Shown here one piece after another: positions 17,861-27,535 of a DNA stretch of 33,873 nt. A program made the translations under genes and the position numbers. Every line of letters begins with the position of its first letter. Position 1 is the stretch's first letter. This DNA is from Komagataeibacter melomenusus (GTDB lineage Bacteria > Pseudomonadota > Alphaproteobacteria > Acetobacterales > Acetobacteraceae), in contig NZ_JABJWC010000041.1 in the NCBI RefSeq assembly GCF_013155395.1, positions 1-33,873 on the forward strand. The letters are read 5' to 3'. The notes beneath the pieces were generated by a model. It had not been told where the DNA came from and did not search any database. It saw nothing but the letters and a program-made list of their open reading frames with translations.

Positions 17861-18754
17861 ATGGAGGCTATTCTGGCAGGAAGTTCATCTAACGGTACCC
17901 AACTGGATGAACGGCGTGACAAAACGCCTGAAATCCATCCGTCATCCATTGTTTCCAGCCGGGCGCGCATTGGCAGCGGGGTCCGGATCGGGCCTTGGTG
18001 CACGGTCGGGCCTGATGTCGAGATCGGCGATAATGTCGAACTGATCTCGCATGTGGTGGTTGATGGCCACACCACGCTGGGCGAGGGGGTCGTGTGCTAC
18101 CCGTTCACCACCGTGGGCATGGCGCCGCAGGACCTGAAATACAGGGGCGAGCCGACCGCGTGCGTGGTGGGGCCCCGCACCATCATCCGTGAAAACGTGA
18201 CCATCCACCGTGGCACGGCTACCGGCACGGGCGTCACCCGCATCGGACCGGACTGCCTGATCATGGCCAATTCCCATGTGGCGCATGACTGTACGCTCGG
18301 GCGGGGTGTGATCATTGTCAACAACGTGGTCATGGGTGGCCATGTCACGATTGGCGATGATGCCCGCATCATGGGGGCGGCAGCGCTGCACCAGTTCGTG
18401 CGCATTGGCCATGCGGCCCTTGTGGGCGGCGTATGTGGCGTGGAGGCCGACGTGATCCCGTATGGCAGCGTCCTGGGCAACCGGGCGCGGCTGGTGGGGC
18501 TGCACTGGATCTGGCTGCGGCGCAACGGCGTGCAGCCCGATGAGATCCGGCGCATGCGCCAGGCCTTCCGCGCGCTGTACCCCAAGGCGGCGCATGCGAC
18601 CGGCACCGTGTTCCAGACCCGGCTCGAGCATGTGCGCAAGACCTATGGCGATGATGCGCGCGTGGTTGAAATTCTCGATTTTATCGCAGCTCCCAGCCAT
18701 CGCGGCCTAGTGCGCGTGCAGAGCGGCGACATGATCGAGAGCGATGGCGCCTGA
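17861..18754 (+). CDS. lpxA: Acyl-[ACP]--UDP-N-acetylglucosamine O-acyltransferase
   Basis: The 297-residue enzyme catalyses the first step of lipid A synthesis, adding a hydroxyacyl chain to UDP-GlcNAc. Hexapeptide repeats build the beta helix from residue 25 (IHPSSIVSSRARIGSGVRIGPWCTVG). Catalytic His142 lies in ANSHVAHDCTLG, and GMAPQDLKYRGEPT is a typical substrate stretch. The helical C-terminus is RRNGVQPDEIRRMRQAFRALYPK. About 24 residues precede the usual family start; no other start codon exists downstream in that stretch, so the extension may be real. It overlaps lpxI by 11 bases. Confidence 0.95.
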   Translation: MEAILAGSSSNGTQLDERRDKTPEIHPSSIVSSRARIGSGVRIGPWCTVGPDVEIGDNVELISHVVVDGHTTLGEGVVCYPFTTVGMAPQDLKYRGEPTACVVGPRTIIRENVTIHRGTATGTGVTRIGPDCLIMANSHVAHDCTLGRGVIIVNNVVMGGHVTIGDDARIMGAAALHQFVRIGHAALVGGVCGVEADVIPYGSVLGNRARLVGLHWIWLRRNGVQPDEIRRMRQAFRALYPKAAHATGTVFQTRLEHVRKTYGDDARVVEILDFIAAPSHRGLVRVQSGDMIESDGA

Positions 18755-19613
18755 GCCTGAAACTGGTCGGCTTGCGGGGCAGTGTGTCGGCATCCTTGCC
18801 GGTGGCGGCCCGTTGCCCGGCCAGGTGGCCCGTGCGGTCACGCAGGCCGGGGGGCAGGTCTTTATCGTGGGCTTTCAGGGGTTTGCCGAGCCGGATGTGA
18901 TCGGCCCCTGGCCCCACCGCATGATCCGCCTGGCCGCAGCGGGTGAAATCCTGTCTGCCCTGCATGATCACGGCTGCCGCGACCTGGTGCTGATCGGCCC
19001 GGTGCGGCGGCCCTCCCTTGTCAATCTGCGGCCTGACGCCACGGGGGCGCGTATTCTCGCGCGCATCGGCAAGGCCCTGTTCGCGGGCGATGACGGCCTG
19101 CTGGGCGCGATCGTGCGCGTGCTGGGCGAGGAAGGCTTCACCATTCGCGGCGCCCACGAATATCTTGCCGGTTCCGTGGCCCGTCAGGGCGCGATGGGAC
19201 GGCACGCGCCCGATGACGCGGCCCTGGCTGACATGGAACTTGGCCGCCGGGTGGTGCGCACGCTTGGTGCGCTTGATATCGGCCAGGGCTGCGTGGTGCA
19301 GGGCGGGCTTGTGCTGGCGGTCGAGGCGCTGGAAGGCACCGACCGCATGCTCGAACGCGTGGGCGCGCTGCGGCAACCCGACCGCCCCGGCGGCGTTCTG
19401 GTGAAAATGGCCAAGCCCGGCCAGGAGCGCCGCGCCGACCTGCCAACCATCGGGCCGCGCACGGTCGCAGGGGCGGCGGCGGCAGGGTTGCGCGGCATTG
19501 CCATCGAGGCCGGAGCCACGCTCATGACCGATCCCGCCGCCTGTATTGCCATGGCGGATGAGGCCGGGCTGTTCCTGACCGGATTTGCGGGCGGGGACGC
19601 AAAAACAACCTGA
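18744..19613 (+). CDS. lpxI: UDP-2,3-diacylglucosamine pyrophosphatase LpxI
   Basis: The 289-residue protein is a DUF1009/LpxI family member. It hydrolyses UDP-2,3-diacylglucosamine to lipid X, replacing LpxH in most alphaproteobacteria. The N-terminal domain begins [18 protein letters not shown]; the C-terminal domain contains [56 protein letters not shown] and [11 protein letters not shown], all characteristic. It overlaps lpxA by 11 bases, so translation is likely coupled. lpxB, which frequently follows lpxI, is missing here and gloA comes next. Confidence 0.94.
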   Translation: MAPEPETGRLAGQCVGILAGGGPLPGQVARAVTQAGGQVFIVGFQGFAEPDVIGPWPHRMIRLAAAGEILSALHDHGCRDLVLIGPVRRPSLVNLRPDATGARILARIGKALFAGDDGLLGAIVRVLGEEGFTIRGAHEYLAGSVARQGAMGRHAPDDAALADMELGRRVVRTLGALDIGQGCVVQGGLVLAVEALEGTDRMLERVGALRQPDRPGGVLVKMAKPGQERRADLPTIGPRTVAGAAAAGLRGIAIEAGATLMTDPAACIAMADEAGLFLTGFAGGDAKTT

Positions 19614-19627
19614 AGGGACAAACGCCA

Positions 19628-20023
19628 GTGGGAACCTATCTCCATACCATGGTGCGCGTGCGCAACATCGAGGCAAGCCTTGCCTTCTACCAGTTGCTGG
19701 GCATGCAGGAACTGCGCCGCAGGGTGGTGCCGGAAGGCAAATATACCCTTGTATTCATCGGCTATGGCGACAATGCCGCAGGCCAGGCTGAAATCGAGCT
19801 GACCTATAACTGGGGCGTCGATGATGGCTATGACGTGGGCACCGGTTTCGGCCATTTCGCGCTGGGCGTGCCGGATGTGAAGGCGCTGGTGGAAAAGGTG
19901 CGCGCCGGTGGCGGCAAGGTCACGCGCGAGCCGGGGCCGGTCAAATTCGGCACGACCTTCATCGCCTTTGTGGAAGACCCGGATGGCTACAAGATCGAAC
20001 TGATCGAAAAGCCCCACGCCTGA
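19628..20023 (+). CDS. gloA: Lactoylglutathione lyase (glyoxalase I)
   Basis: The 131-residue protein isomerises the hemithioacetal of methylglyoxal and glutathione to S-lactoylglutathione. It aligns along its length with the short, Ni-type bacterial Glo[43 protein letters not shown] and [14 protein letters not shown]. Predicted metal ligands are His6, Glu57, His76 and Glu124. The GTG start at 19628 follows GAAGGGA. It lies 14 bases after lpxI, so may share its transcript, although the function is unrelated. Confidence 0.95.
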   Translation: MGTYLHTMVRVRNIEASLAFYQLLGMQELRRRVVPEGKYTLVFIGYGDNAAGQAEIELTYNWGVDDGYDVGTGFGHFALGVPDVKALVEKVRAGGGKVTREPGPVKFGTTFIAFVEDPDGYKIELIEKPHA

Positions 20024-20030
20024 TCTGTCC

Positions 20031-20267
20031 TCAGGGCTGGCGCGCGGGCAGCAGGCGGCGCATGGCGCTGAGTTCCTTCGTGGCGGCCTCGAGCGCTGCG
20101 ATGATGTCGCGTGCGGCGGCCTGCGTGCGCGCATCCTTGCTCAGGGCCAGCGAATCCGCGCGCAGCATGGCGGGGGCGAGGTGGCCACGAATGTCGTGGA
20201 TGTGCCGCCTGAGCGCTTCGGTCTGGGCAGCAGTGGAGTCGGGGGCAGGACTGGGCATGGAAATCAT
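20031..20267 (-). CDS. Small orphan HisKA-like (DHp) domain protein
   Basis: The minus frame encodes about 78 residues from ATG 20267 (alternatives: GTG 20282, ATG 20258). After a polar N-terminus comes HIHDIRGHLAPAMLRADSL, very like the phospho-acceptor H-box of sensor kinases (H-E/D-x-R-x-x-L-x-P-x), followed by a second amphipathic helix AARDIIAALEAATKELSAMRRLL as in a DHp helical hairpin. The likely phospho-His is residue 24. No ATPase domain, sensor or membrane part is present, and none is encoded next to it. It ends 7 bases from the convergent gloA stop. Gene reality is supported by the motif and its fit to the gap, but ribosome sites are weak. A histidine phosphotransfer or kinase-modulating role is inference. 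Confidence 0.6.
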   Translation of the reverse strand: MISMPSPAPDSTAAQTEALRRHIHDIRGHLAPAMLRADSLALSKDARTQAAARDIIAALEAATKELSAMRRLLPARQP

Positions 20268-20295
20268 CCGGTTCGGGCTCACGGGGTCGCCAGCA

Positions 20296-20324
20296 TTGAC
20301 GTTGCCTGAAAGCGGCAGTATAAG
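20296..20324 (+). promoter_or_regulatory. Sigma70-type promoter for the rpmH cluster
   Basis: TTGACG (20296-20301) and TATAAG (20319-20324) are separated by exactly 17 bases, a strong match. A start near 20331 leaves a leader of about 80 bases before the rpmH GTG. It sits just upstream of the divergent small DHp gene. Confidence 0.65.
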
Positions 20325-20410
20325 GCGCCGCTCGGGTCGTGCGCATGGTGCGGGGCCTGATGGAATTTATTCCGTAACCTGTCTGTCATTGTCAATCTGG
20401 GAGTGCCGTT

Positions 20411-20545
20411 GTGAAGCGCACGTATCAACCCTCGAAGCTGGTCCGCAAGCGTCGCCACGGCTTCCGTTCGCGTATGGAAACCGTTGGTGGCCGCAAGATT
20501 GTTGCAAACCGTCGCAGCAAGGGCCGCAAGCGTCTTTCTGCCTGA
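20411..20545 (+). CDS. rpmH: 50S ribosomal protein L34
   Basis: A 44-residue, highly basic protein: [18 protein letters not shown], then [26 protein letters not shown], the complete L34 sequence pattern. The start is GTG at 20411 preceded by GGGAG (20399-20403). It lies 45 bases before rnpA, the near-universal rpmH-rnpA pair, and downstream of a good promoter. Confidence 0.98.
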   Translation: MKRTYQPSKLVRKRRHGFRSRMETVGGRKIVANRRSKGRKRLSA

Positions 20546-20590
20546 GGCAGGTGACGTCTTTACGTTACGGGCCTTCAGGGGTCCGCAGCG

Positions 20591-20971
20591 ATGAATGTCT
20601 CTACAAAGGGGCGGCTTGAAGTGGCCGATCAGTCCACGCGTCTTAAAAAACGCGCCGAGTTCCTGCGGGTCGCGGCCAAAGGTCGCAAGGCCCCCATGCC
20701 GGGGCTGGTGCTGCAGGCGCTTGAACGCGATGATGCGGATGCCGCCCGCTTTGGTTTTACCGTTACCAAAAAAGTAGGTAATTCCGTCGTGCGGAACCGC
20801 GTGCGGCGGCGCCTGCGCGAGGTGGTGCGGATTCTGGGCCGCGAGAGGGCGCTGGAAGGCGTCGATATCGTGGTCATAGGCCGTTCTGGCACGCGGGGGC
20901 GGCGCTTCGAGTCGCTTCTGGCCGATTACCGCAAGGCCCTGAGCAAGGCCGGGGTGAAGGAAGGGTCGTGA
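20591..20971 (+). CDS. rnpA: Ribonuclease P protein component
   Basis: The basic protein subunit helps the RNase P RNA cleave 5' leaders of tRNA precursors. It shows LKKRAEFLRVAAKGRKA, the central FGFTVTKKVGNSVVRNRVRRRLREVVR signature (the RNR box) and a final VVIGRSGTRGRRFESLLADYRKAL. Starting at ATG 20591 (behind AGGGG, 20577-20581) gives 126 residues; GTG 20621, 9 bases after AAAGGGG, gives 116 and starts closer to the family norm. Its end overlaps the yidD start by 4 bases (GTGA). Confidence 0.96.
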   Translation: MNVSTKGRLEVADQSTRLKKRAEFLRVAAKGRKAPMPGLVLQALERDDADAARFGFTVTKKVGNSVVRNRVRRRLREVVRILGRERALEGVDIVVIGRSGTRGRRFESLLADYRKALSKAGVKEGS

Positions 20972-21252
20972 GTACGTCTTCCATCAGCCTGCCTGCCCAT
21001 GTGCTGCGCGCGATGATTCGCGCCTATCAACTGGTGATCCGCCCCATCTGGGGCGCGCATTGCCGTTTCTCTCCTTCATGCAGTCATTATGCGCGTGACG
21101 CGATTGCCCTTCATGGGGCAGGGCGCGGCAGCGTGCTGGCCGGGTGGCGCATCCTGCGCTGCAACCCGTGGAATGCGGGCGGTCACGACCCTGTTCCCGG
21201 CACGGCCTGCGGCTGTGGCATGCAAAACAGTAAAAGTCTGGCGGGTCGCTGA
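20968..21252 (+). CDS. yidD: Membrane protein insertion efficiency factor YidD
   Basis: The 94-residue DUF37 protein helps insertion of inner-membrane proteins with YidC. It carries the family core RAYQLVIRPIWGAHCRFSPSCSHYARDAI and GWRILRCNPWNAGGHDPVP. An amphipathic N-terminal segment is present. The start is GTG at 20968 behind AAGGAAGG, overlapping rnpA by 4 bases, and the stop overlaps the yidC ATG by one base, so the chain is translationally linked. Confidence 0.95.
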   Translation: MSTSSISLPAHVLRAMIRAYQLVIRPIWGAHCRFSPSCSHYARDAIALHGAGRGSVLAGWRILRCNPWNAGGHDPVPGTACGCGMQNSKSLAGR

Positions 21253-23008
21253 TGGATATCAAGCGTTTTATGGTGGCAACGGCACTGTCTGCCGTGGTGC
21301 TGGTCGGTTTCGAATATTTCCTGCCACAGCAGAACCATAAGACGGTCGAGCAGCAGGCCCCTGCGTCCGCGCCGGCGCCCGCACCTGCCGCAGCCGATGC
21401 GGCCGCCACCCCGGTGGCCGACCAGGCGGCAAAGCCCGATGCACCCGACCCGCGGGTGACGATCGATGCCGGGCGCGTGGCGGGCTCGCTTGACCTGCGT
21501 GGCGCGCGGCTCGATGACCTCGTGCTCAAGAATTACCATGAGACCGTCAAGGACGGCAGCCCGCTCGTGCGCGTGCTCGAACCGCGTGGCGAAGAGCAGC
21601 CCAACCTTGTCGAGGTGGGCTGGACCAATGTCAGCGGCGGCCAGGTGCGCGTGCCCGACGCCAATACGGTCTGGACCGCCGACCACGACAGGCTGACCGA
21701 GGCGCAGCCCGTGACCCTGAGCTGGGATAACGGCCAGGGCCAGGTCTTCCAGATCACCATCGGCATTGACCCCAACTACATGTTCACGGTCACGCAGAAG
21801 GTGGTCAACCACGGTAGCGATGGGGTGTCCCTCTATCCGTTCTCACGCGTGGAGCGTGGCTACACGCCGGTCGAGACGGGTGGCTACCTGGTGCATGAGG
21901 GGCCGATCTCGGTCATTGACCACCGGCTGGATGAAAGCTCCTACAAGTCGCTGCGCAAGGCCGCCGTGCCGCCGGGCAATATTGCATGGTCCAAGTCCGG
22001 CCAGGGCGGCTGGGCGGGCATTACCGACAAATACTGGCTGGCAGCCGTCATTCCGCAGCAGGATAGCGATGTGGCGGCCAATTACGCCTTTGCATCGCAG
22101 GGCGGCGACAAGGGCATCTATGATGTCGGCTTTACCGCGCGCGCGCCGCTGGTTGTGGCGGCAGGCGGCGAGGCCAGCACCGAAAGTCATGTCTTTGCCG
22201 GTGCCAAGGAAGTGCCGCTGCTCGAGAAATACGAGTCCAGCCTGCATATCCCCGATTTCTGGAAAGCGGTTGATTTTGGCTGGTTTGCCTTCCTCACGCG
22301 CCCCATCTTCACGGTGCTGGACTGGCTGAACACCATGCTGGGCAATTTTGGCCTGGCCCTGATGGCGTTCACCCTGCTGGTCAAGGCGCTGTTCTTCCCG
22401 CTGGCCACCAAGCAGTTCCACTCCATGGGCAAGATGCGCCAGCTCCAGCCCAAGATCAAAGCCCTGCGCGAGCGCTATAAAGACGACCAGATGGCGCTCA
22501 ACCAGCAGATGATCGCACTGTACAAGCAGGAAGGCGTGAACCCCGCCAGCGGCTGCCTGCCCATGCTGTTGCAGATTCCGGTGTTCTGGTGCCTGTACAA
22601 GGATCTGTACGTGACCATCGAGATGCGTCATGCGCCGTTCTTTGGCTGGATCCATGACCTCTCGGCCTTTGACCCGACAAACCTGTTTACCCTGTTCGGG
22701 CTGATCCCGTGGGACCCTTCGGTCATCTCGCCCATGCTCCAGCTTGGCCTGTGGCCGATGGCGTTCGGGCTGACCATGTTCATCCAGCAGAAGCTGAACC
22801 CCGCGCCTTCCATTGATCCGGCGCAGCAGAAGATGTTCCAGTTCATGCCGATCATCTTCACCTTCTTCATGGCGCGCCAGCCCGCGGGCCTCGTGATCTA
22901 CTATTGCTGGAACAACCTGCTGACCATGTTGCAGCAGACCGTGATCCAGCGCCGCATGAACACGAAGGCCGCCGCGACCGGGCAGGCCAAGCTGCCGGCC
23001 GGGAAGAA

Positions 23009-23012
<4 letters not shown>
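21252..23012 (+). CDS. yidC: Membrane protein insertase YidC
   Basis: The 586-residue inner-membrane insertase works alone or with SecYEG. A first transmembrane helix (about residues 5-22), an Ala/Pro-rich linker and a large periplasmic domain (about 60-340) precede the conserved insertase core: ALMAFTLLVKALFFPLATKQFHSMGKM, the cytosolic hairpin LQPKIKALRERYKDDQMALNQQMIALYKQEGVNPASGC, then LPMLLQIPVFWCLYKDL and two more helices. The hydrophilic-groove position usually Arg in E. coli appears as Lys, as in other alphaproteobacteria. The C-tail is basic. ATG 21252 shares a base with the yidD stop. Confidence 0.97.
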
Positions 23013-23692
<680 letters not shown>

Positions 23693-23773
23693 ACCCCGCA
23701 TACGGACCGGCGCCCGCGCTGGTGCGGCGGGGGTGATGGATATGAAGCAGTCAGGAGCGAAGGAACCGTTCGG

Positions 23774-24679
23774 ATGACAGGAACAGGATCGGCTGATCAG
23801 GACCCACAGGCACGCGCCGAGGTTCTGGCCAGGGCGCTGCCTTATCTGCGGCGCTATGCGGGTGATACGGTCGTGGTGAAATATGGCGGCAGTGCGATGG
23901 TCGACACCACGCTCTCCACCGCGTTCGGCCATGATATCGCCTTGCTCAAGCAGGTTGGCGTCAACCCTGTGGTGGTGCATGGCGGTGGCCCGCAGATCAG
24001 CGCCATGCTCAGGCGCCTGCAGATCGAATCCACCTTCATCGACGGCCTGCGCGTGACCGATGCCGCCATGATCGATGTGATCGAGATGGTGCTCGGCGGC
24101 AAGGTGAACAAGCAGGTGGCGGGCCTGATCAACCGCGCCGGTGCCCTGGCCGTGGGCATTTCGGGGCTGGATGGCGGGCTGATCACCGCGCGCAGGCTGC
24201 ATCGCCGCGCGCGTGAAAATGGCGTTGAAACCGATCGCCTGCTCGACCTTGGCTTCGTGGGCGAGCCCGAGCGCATCGACCCGCGCGTGATCTATGCGCT
24301 GTCCGGCTCGGGGCTCATTCCGGTCATTGCGCCAATTGGCAGCAGTGCCAGTGGCGAGACCTACAATATCAATGCCGATACGGCCGCGGGCGCCATTGCA
24401 GGCGCGGTCAATGCCAGCCGCCTGCTGATGCTGACCGACGTGCCCGGCGTGCTGGATGGTAATGGCAAGTTGATCCCCGAACTCACGGCCGAGGATGCGC
24501 GCAGGGGCATTGCCAGCGGCATGATCTCGGGCGGCATGATCCCCAAGGTGGAAACCTGCCTCGAGGCCGTGCGCGCCGGTGCCAAGGCCGCCGTGATCCT
24601 TGATGGCCGGGTGCAGCATGCCTGCCTGCTCGAGCTTTTTACCGAAGCCGGGCCCGGAACCCTCATTCGCAGCGCATGA
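23774..24679 (+). CDS. argB: Acetylglutamate kinase
   Basis: The 301-residue enzyme phosphorylates N-acetyl-L-glutamate, the second step of arginine synthesis. It has the amino-acid kinase fold with VVVKYGGSAM, VNPVVVHGGGPQISAML, a central GKVNKQVAGLIN and a C-terminal NINADTAAGAIAGAVNASRLLMLTDVPGVL; SGGMIPKVETCLEAVRAG is also characteristic. ATG 23774 follows AAGGAA by about 8 bases. There is an 81-base gap after engB and a strong hairpin after its stop. Confidence 0.97.
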   Translation: MTGTGSADQDPQARAEVLARALPYLRRYAGDTVVVKYGGSAMVDTTLSTAFGHDIALLKQVGVNPVVVHGGGPQISAMLRRLQIESTFIDGLRVTDAAMIDVIEMVLGGKVNKQVAGLINRAGALAVGISGLDGGLITARRLHRRARENGVETDRLLDLGFVGEPERIDPRVIYALSGSGLIPVIAPIGSSASGETYNINADTAAGAIAGAVNASRLLMLTDVPGVLDGNGKLIPELTAEDARRGIASGMISGGMIPKVETCLEAVRAGAKAAVILDGRVQHACLLELFTEAGPGTLIRSA

Positions 24680-24705
24680 TGCGCAGCGCCATGCGGGCCT
24701 GCGGG

Positions 24706-24733
24706 CAGGGGGGATGCGTTGACATTCCCCCTG
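24706..24733. terminator. Strong hairpin after argB
   Basis: CAGGGGGGATG (24706-24716) pairs with CATTCCCCCTG (24723-24733) over 11 base pairs with one G-T wobble, around a 6-base loop. No T-run follows, so it is at best a Rho-independent-like or processing structure. TTGACA (24719-24724) overlaps the loop and would be a perfect -35, but no convincing -10 is seen at the right spacing. Confidence 0.45.
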
Positions 24734-24819
24734 ATCCTCCGCATGGTCCGCTGGCAAATTAATACAGGTTTGCGGCCATGACAGGCCGGTAAAACCATCC
24801 CAGACAGGATTTTGCCGAT

Positions 24820-25668
24820 ATGACCGATACATCCCTCCAGAGCCAGATCGAGGCCCTGTGGGAGCGTCGCGAGACGCTGTCCACCGCCACCACCGGTGCT
24901 GACCGTGATGCCGTTGAAGCCGCCCTTCTGGCGCTGGATTCGGGCAAGCTGCGCGTGGCCACGCCGGGCGCTGGCGGCTGGGTGGTGAATGAATGGCTCA
25001 AAAAGGCGGTGCTGCTGTCCTTCCGCCTCAATGATAACCGCCTTGTCGAAGGTGGTGGCGCGGGCGCGCCGAGCTACGACAAGGTGCCGCTGAAATTTGC
25101 TGGCTGGGACCAGGCCGCCTTTGCCGCTGCCGGTTTCCGTGCCGTGCCCGGCTCCATCGTGCGCCGTTCCGCCTTCATCGCGCCGGGCGTGGTGCTCATG
25201 CCCAGCTTCGTCAATGCCGGTGCCTATGTTGATAGCGGCACCATGGTCGATACCTGGGTTACGATCGGCAGTTGCGCGCAGATCGGCAAGAACTGCCACA
25301 TCAGCGGTGGCGTGGGCATTGGTGGCGTGCTCGAGCCGCTGCAGGCCGCCCCCGTCATCATCGAGGATGGCTGCTTCATCGGCGCGCGTTCGGAAGTGGC
25401 CGAGGGCGTTGTGGTCGAGCGTGGCAGCGTGCTGTCCATGGGCGTGTTCCTTGGCGCGTCCACCAAGATCGTGGATCGCACCACGGGCGAGGTCTTCATG
25501 GGCCGCGTCCCGGCCTACTCGGTGGTGGTGCCCGGCACCCTGCCGCCGCGCCAGGCCACCTCGACCGACGGCAAGCCGCTGCCGTCGCTTGACTGTGCCG
25601 TGATCGTCAAGCGCGTGGACGAGCGCACCCGCTCCAAGACCTCGATCAACGACCTGCTGCGCGGCTGA
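24820..25668 (+). CDS. dapD: 2,3,4,5-tetrahydropyridine-2,6-dicarboxylate N-succinyltransferase
   Basis: The 282-residue trimeric enzyme succinylates tetrahydrodipicolinate in the lysine/diaminopimelate pathway. The helical N-domain is [16 protein letters not shown], followed by [20 protein letters not shown]. The hexapeptide beta helix covers about 95-235 ([46 protein letters not shown]), with the typical [32 protein letters not shown] 24820 follows CAGGAT. dapE follows 22 bases after the stop, so the two successive pathway genes form an operon (argD/dapC is not here). Confidence 0.97.
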   Translation: MTDTSLQSQIEALWERRETLSTATTGADRDAVEAALLALDSGKLRVATPGAGGWVVNEWLKKAVLLSFRLNDNRLVEGGGAGAPSYDKVPLKFAGWDQAAFAAAGFRAVPGSIVRRSAFIAPGVVLMPSFVNAGAYVDSGTMVDTWVTIGSCAQIGKNCHISGGVGIGGVLEPLQAAPVIIEDGCFIGARSEVAEGVVVERGSVLSMGVFLGASTKIVDRTTGEVFMGRVPAYSVVVPGTLPPRQATSTDGKPLPSLDCAVIVKRVDERTRSKTSINDLLRG

Positions 25669-25690
25669 CCGGCAACGGAGACACACCCTG

Positions 25691-26860
25691 ATGGCGCATG
25701 ATGGAATGGCAGGCTTGGAACACGACCCCGGTGGCGTTGTGGCGCTGGCGCGCGATCTGATCCGCTGCCCTTCCGTCACGCCTGATGACGGGTGTGGCAT
25801 CAACGCGCTGGCCGCCGTGCTCGAGGGCATCGGCTTCAGCGTGACCCTGCTGCCCTTTGGCGAGGGCGCGGCCCGCACGCCCAACCTGTATGCCCGCCTT
25901 GGCACGGGGCACCCGCATCTATGCTTTGCAGGCCATACGGATGTGGTGCCGGTGGGCGATGCGCCCTGGGCGCATGATCCCTTTGGCGGGGACATACACG
26001 ACGGCATCCTGTTCGGCCGCGGCGCGTGCGACATGAAGGGCGGCATCGCCGCCTTTGTCGCCGCCGTGCGCCTGTACCTGCAAAAGACGCCTGCGCCCAG
26101 GGGGTCGATCAGCCTGCTGATTACGGGCGATGAGGAAGGGCCTGCCACCAACGGCACCGTGCGCGTGCTGGAATGGATGCAGGCCAATAAGCAGATCCCC
26201 GATTTCTGCCTGGTGGGCGAGCCGACCAATCCGGGCGAGATGGGCGAGGTCATCAAGATCGGGCGGCGCGGCAGCCTCAATGCCTGCATTACCGTGCATG
26301 GCACGCAGGGGCATGTGGCCTATCCGCACCGGGCGGATAACCCCGTCCACCGGCTGCTTGCGCTGCTGGGCGAACTGACGGCGGCCCCGCTTGATGCGGG
26401 CAGCGCGTGGTTCGAGCCCTCAAGCCTTCAGGTCACCAGCCTTGACGTGGGCAATACGGCCACCAATGTCATACCGGCACGGGCGCAGGGGCGGCTCAAT
26501 ATCCGTTTCAATGACCTGCATACCGGCGCTGATCTTTCTGGCTGGCTCCGCACCGTCGTGGCCCGGCATGCGCCCGGGGCGGAAGTTGCCATTGCCATCA
26601 GCGGGGAATCCTTCCTGACCCAGCCCGATGCCCCGGTCGAGGCGCTGCGGCAGGCCGTGCGGGCGGTGACGGGCCATGTGCCCAGGCTCGATACCGGGGG
26701 CGGCACGTCTGATGCCCGCTTCATCAGCCGCTACTGCCCGGTGGCCGAGTTCGGTCTTGTCGGGGCCAGCATGCACAAGGTGGACGAGCATGTGGCGCTG
26801 GCCGACCTGACGCAGTTGACGGCGATCTATTGTGGTTTTCTTGAAAAGGTAATGGGCTAA
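25691..26860 (+). CDS. dapE: Succinyl-diaminopimelate desuccinylase
   Basis: The 389-residue M20-family zinc hydrolase removes succinate from N-succinyl-LL-diaminopimelate. Metal-site motifs are FAGHTDVVPVGD, GRGACDMKGGIAAF, ITGDEEGPATNGT, and the late GGGTSDARF and HKVDEHV. The central dimerisation domain is around 185-300. ATG 25691 follows CGGAG. Its stop overlaps by one base with the next gene (TAATG), suggesting coupled translation. Confidence 0.96.
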   Translation: MAHDGMAGLEHDPGGVVALARDLIRCPSVTPDDGCGINALAAVLEGIGFSVTLLPFGEGAARTPNLYARLGTGHPHLCFAGHTDVVPVGDAPWAHDPFGGDIHDGILFGRGACDMKGGIAAFVAAVRLYLQKTPAPRGSISLLITGDEEGPATNGTVRVLEWMQANKQIPDFCLVGEPTNPGEMGEVIKIGRRGSLNACITVHGTQGHVAYPHRADNPVHRLLALLGELTAAPLDAGSAWFEPSSLQVTSLDVGNTATNVIPARAQGRLNIRFNDLHTGADLSGWLRTVVARHAPGAEVAIAISGESFLTQPDAPVEALRQAVRAVTGHVPRLDTGGGTSDARFISRYCPVAEFGLVGASMHKVDEHVALADLTQLTAIYCGFLEKVMG

Positions 26861-27501
26861 TGTCCGATCGCGGCCCCTCTCCAACCCCGAACGCATCCGG
26901 GTTTGGCGGTATTCTCAAAGGCATGATGCTGCTGGGACGGGGTCGCGCGGAAGGGATCGCCTGTTTTGGCAATACGCGCGATTCCGTGCTCGCGGCCCTC
27001 GCACCCCGGCTGGCGATGTGGCTGGTGCTTGGCGGCCTGACCCTTGGGGCGGCCCCGCAGGCCATCAGCGGCGTCAAGGTGCTGTTCGCGCTGTGCCTGA
27101 TCCTGCTGCCTGCGGTCGTGACCAATGCCCTGGCCCGCCACTGGAAGCGCGAAGGGCTGTGGATGCGCTATATCACCGCGACATGGTGGACAGACTGGCT
27201 CACCCTGTTTGTTGGCCTCGTGGTGGCGCTGCTCATGGCGCTGGCCTCGCCCAGACTGCTGCAATCGGCGACAGGGGCGGGCATTCTCAACGGCGTGGAG
27301 TTTGGCTACAGCCTGTGGCTGACATGGTATGTCGCCCGCGTGGGGCTGCTGCTGCGGCGCGGGCAGGCGGTCGTGCTGGTATTGGCCATTCTGGGCAGCC
27401 TCGGGCTGCTCGTGGCCGCGACGGGGCTGCTTTCTCCGCATCAGCGGGCCTGGCATGACTTCCTTTATCCGCTTATGATCCAGCAGGCCCAGCCGCATTA
27501 A
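26860..27501 (+). CDS. Five-helix membrane protein of unknown function
   Basis: I do not recognise this 213-residue protein. After a polar N-terminus of about 45 residues come hydrophobic segments at about 47-66, 72-91, 113-130, 147-165 and 170-191, consistent with five inner-membrane helices. Between the second and third lies a basic, Trp-rich loop (ARHWKREGLWMRYITATWWTD). No catalytic or binding motif is evident. The start ATG at 26860 shares its A with the dapE stop, so it is very likely cotranscribed and coupled with dapD-dapE, but a role in lysine synthesis is not implied by the sequence. A hairpin repeat lies just downstream and may end the transcript. Confidence 0.8.
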   Translation: MSDRGPSPTPNASGFGGILKGMMLLGRGRAEGIACFGNTRDSVLAALAPRLAMWLVLGGLTLGAAPQAISGVKVLFALCLILLPAVVTNALARHWKREGLWMRYITATWWTDWLTLFVGLVVALLMALASPRLLQSATGAGILNGVEFGYSLWLTWYVARVGLLLRRGQAVVLVLAILGSLGLLVAATGLLSPHQRAWHDFLYPLMIQQAQPH

Positions 27502-27535
27502 GGGCCGGGCGGCTCCCTGCTGGAAATCATGAAAA

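Noticed and set aside
23693-23773. tRNA or small RNA in the engB-argB gap
   Set aside because: No cloverleaf arms or T-loop consensus could be placed; the gap is short and GC-rich.
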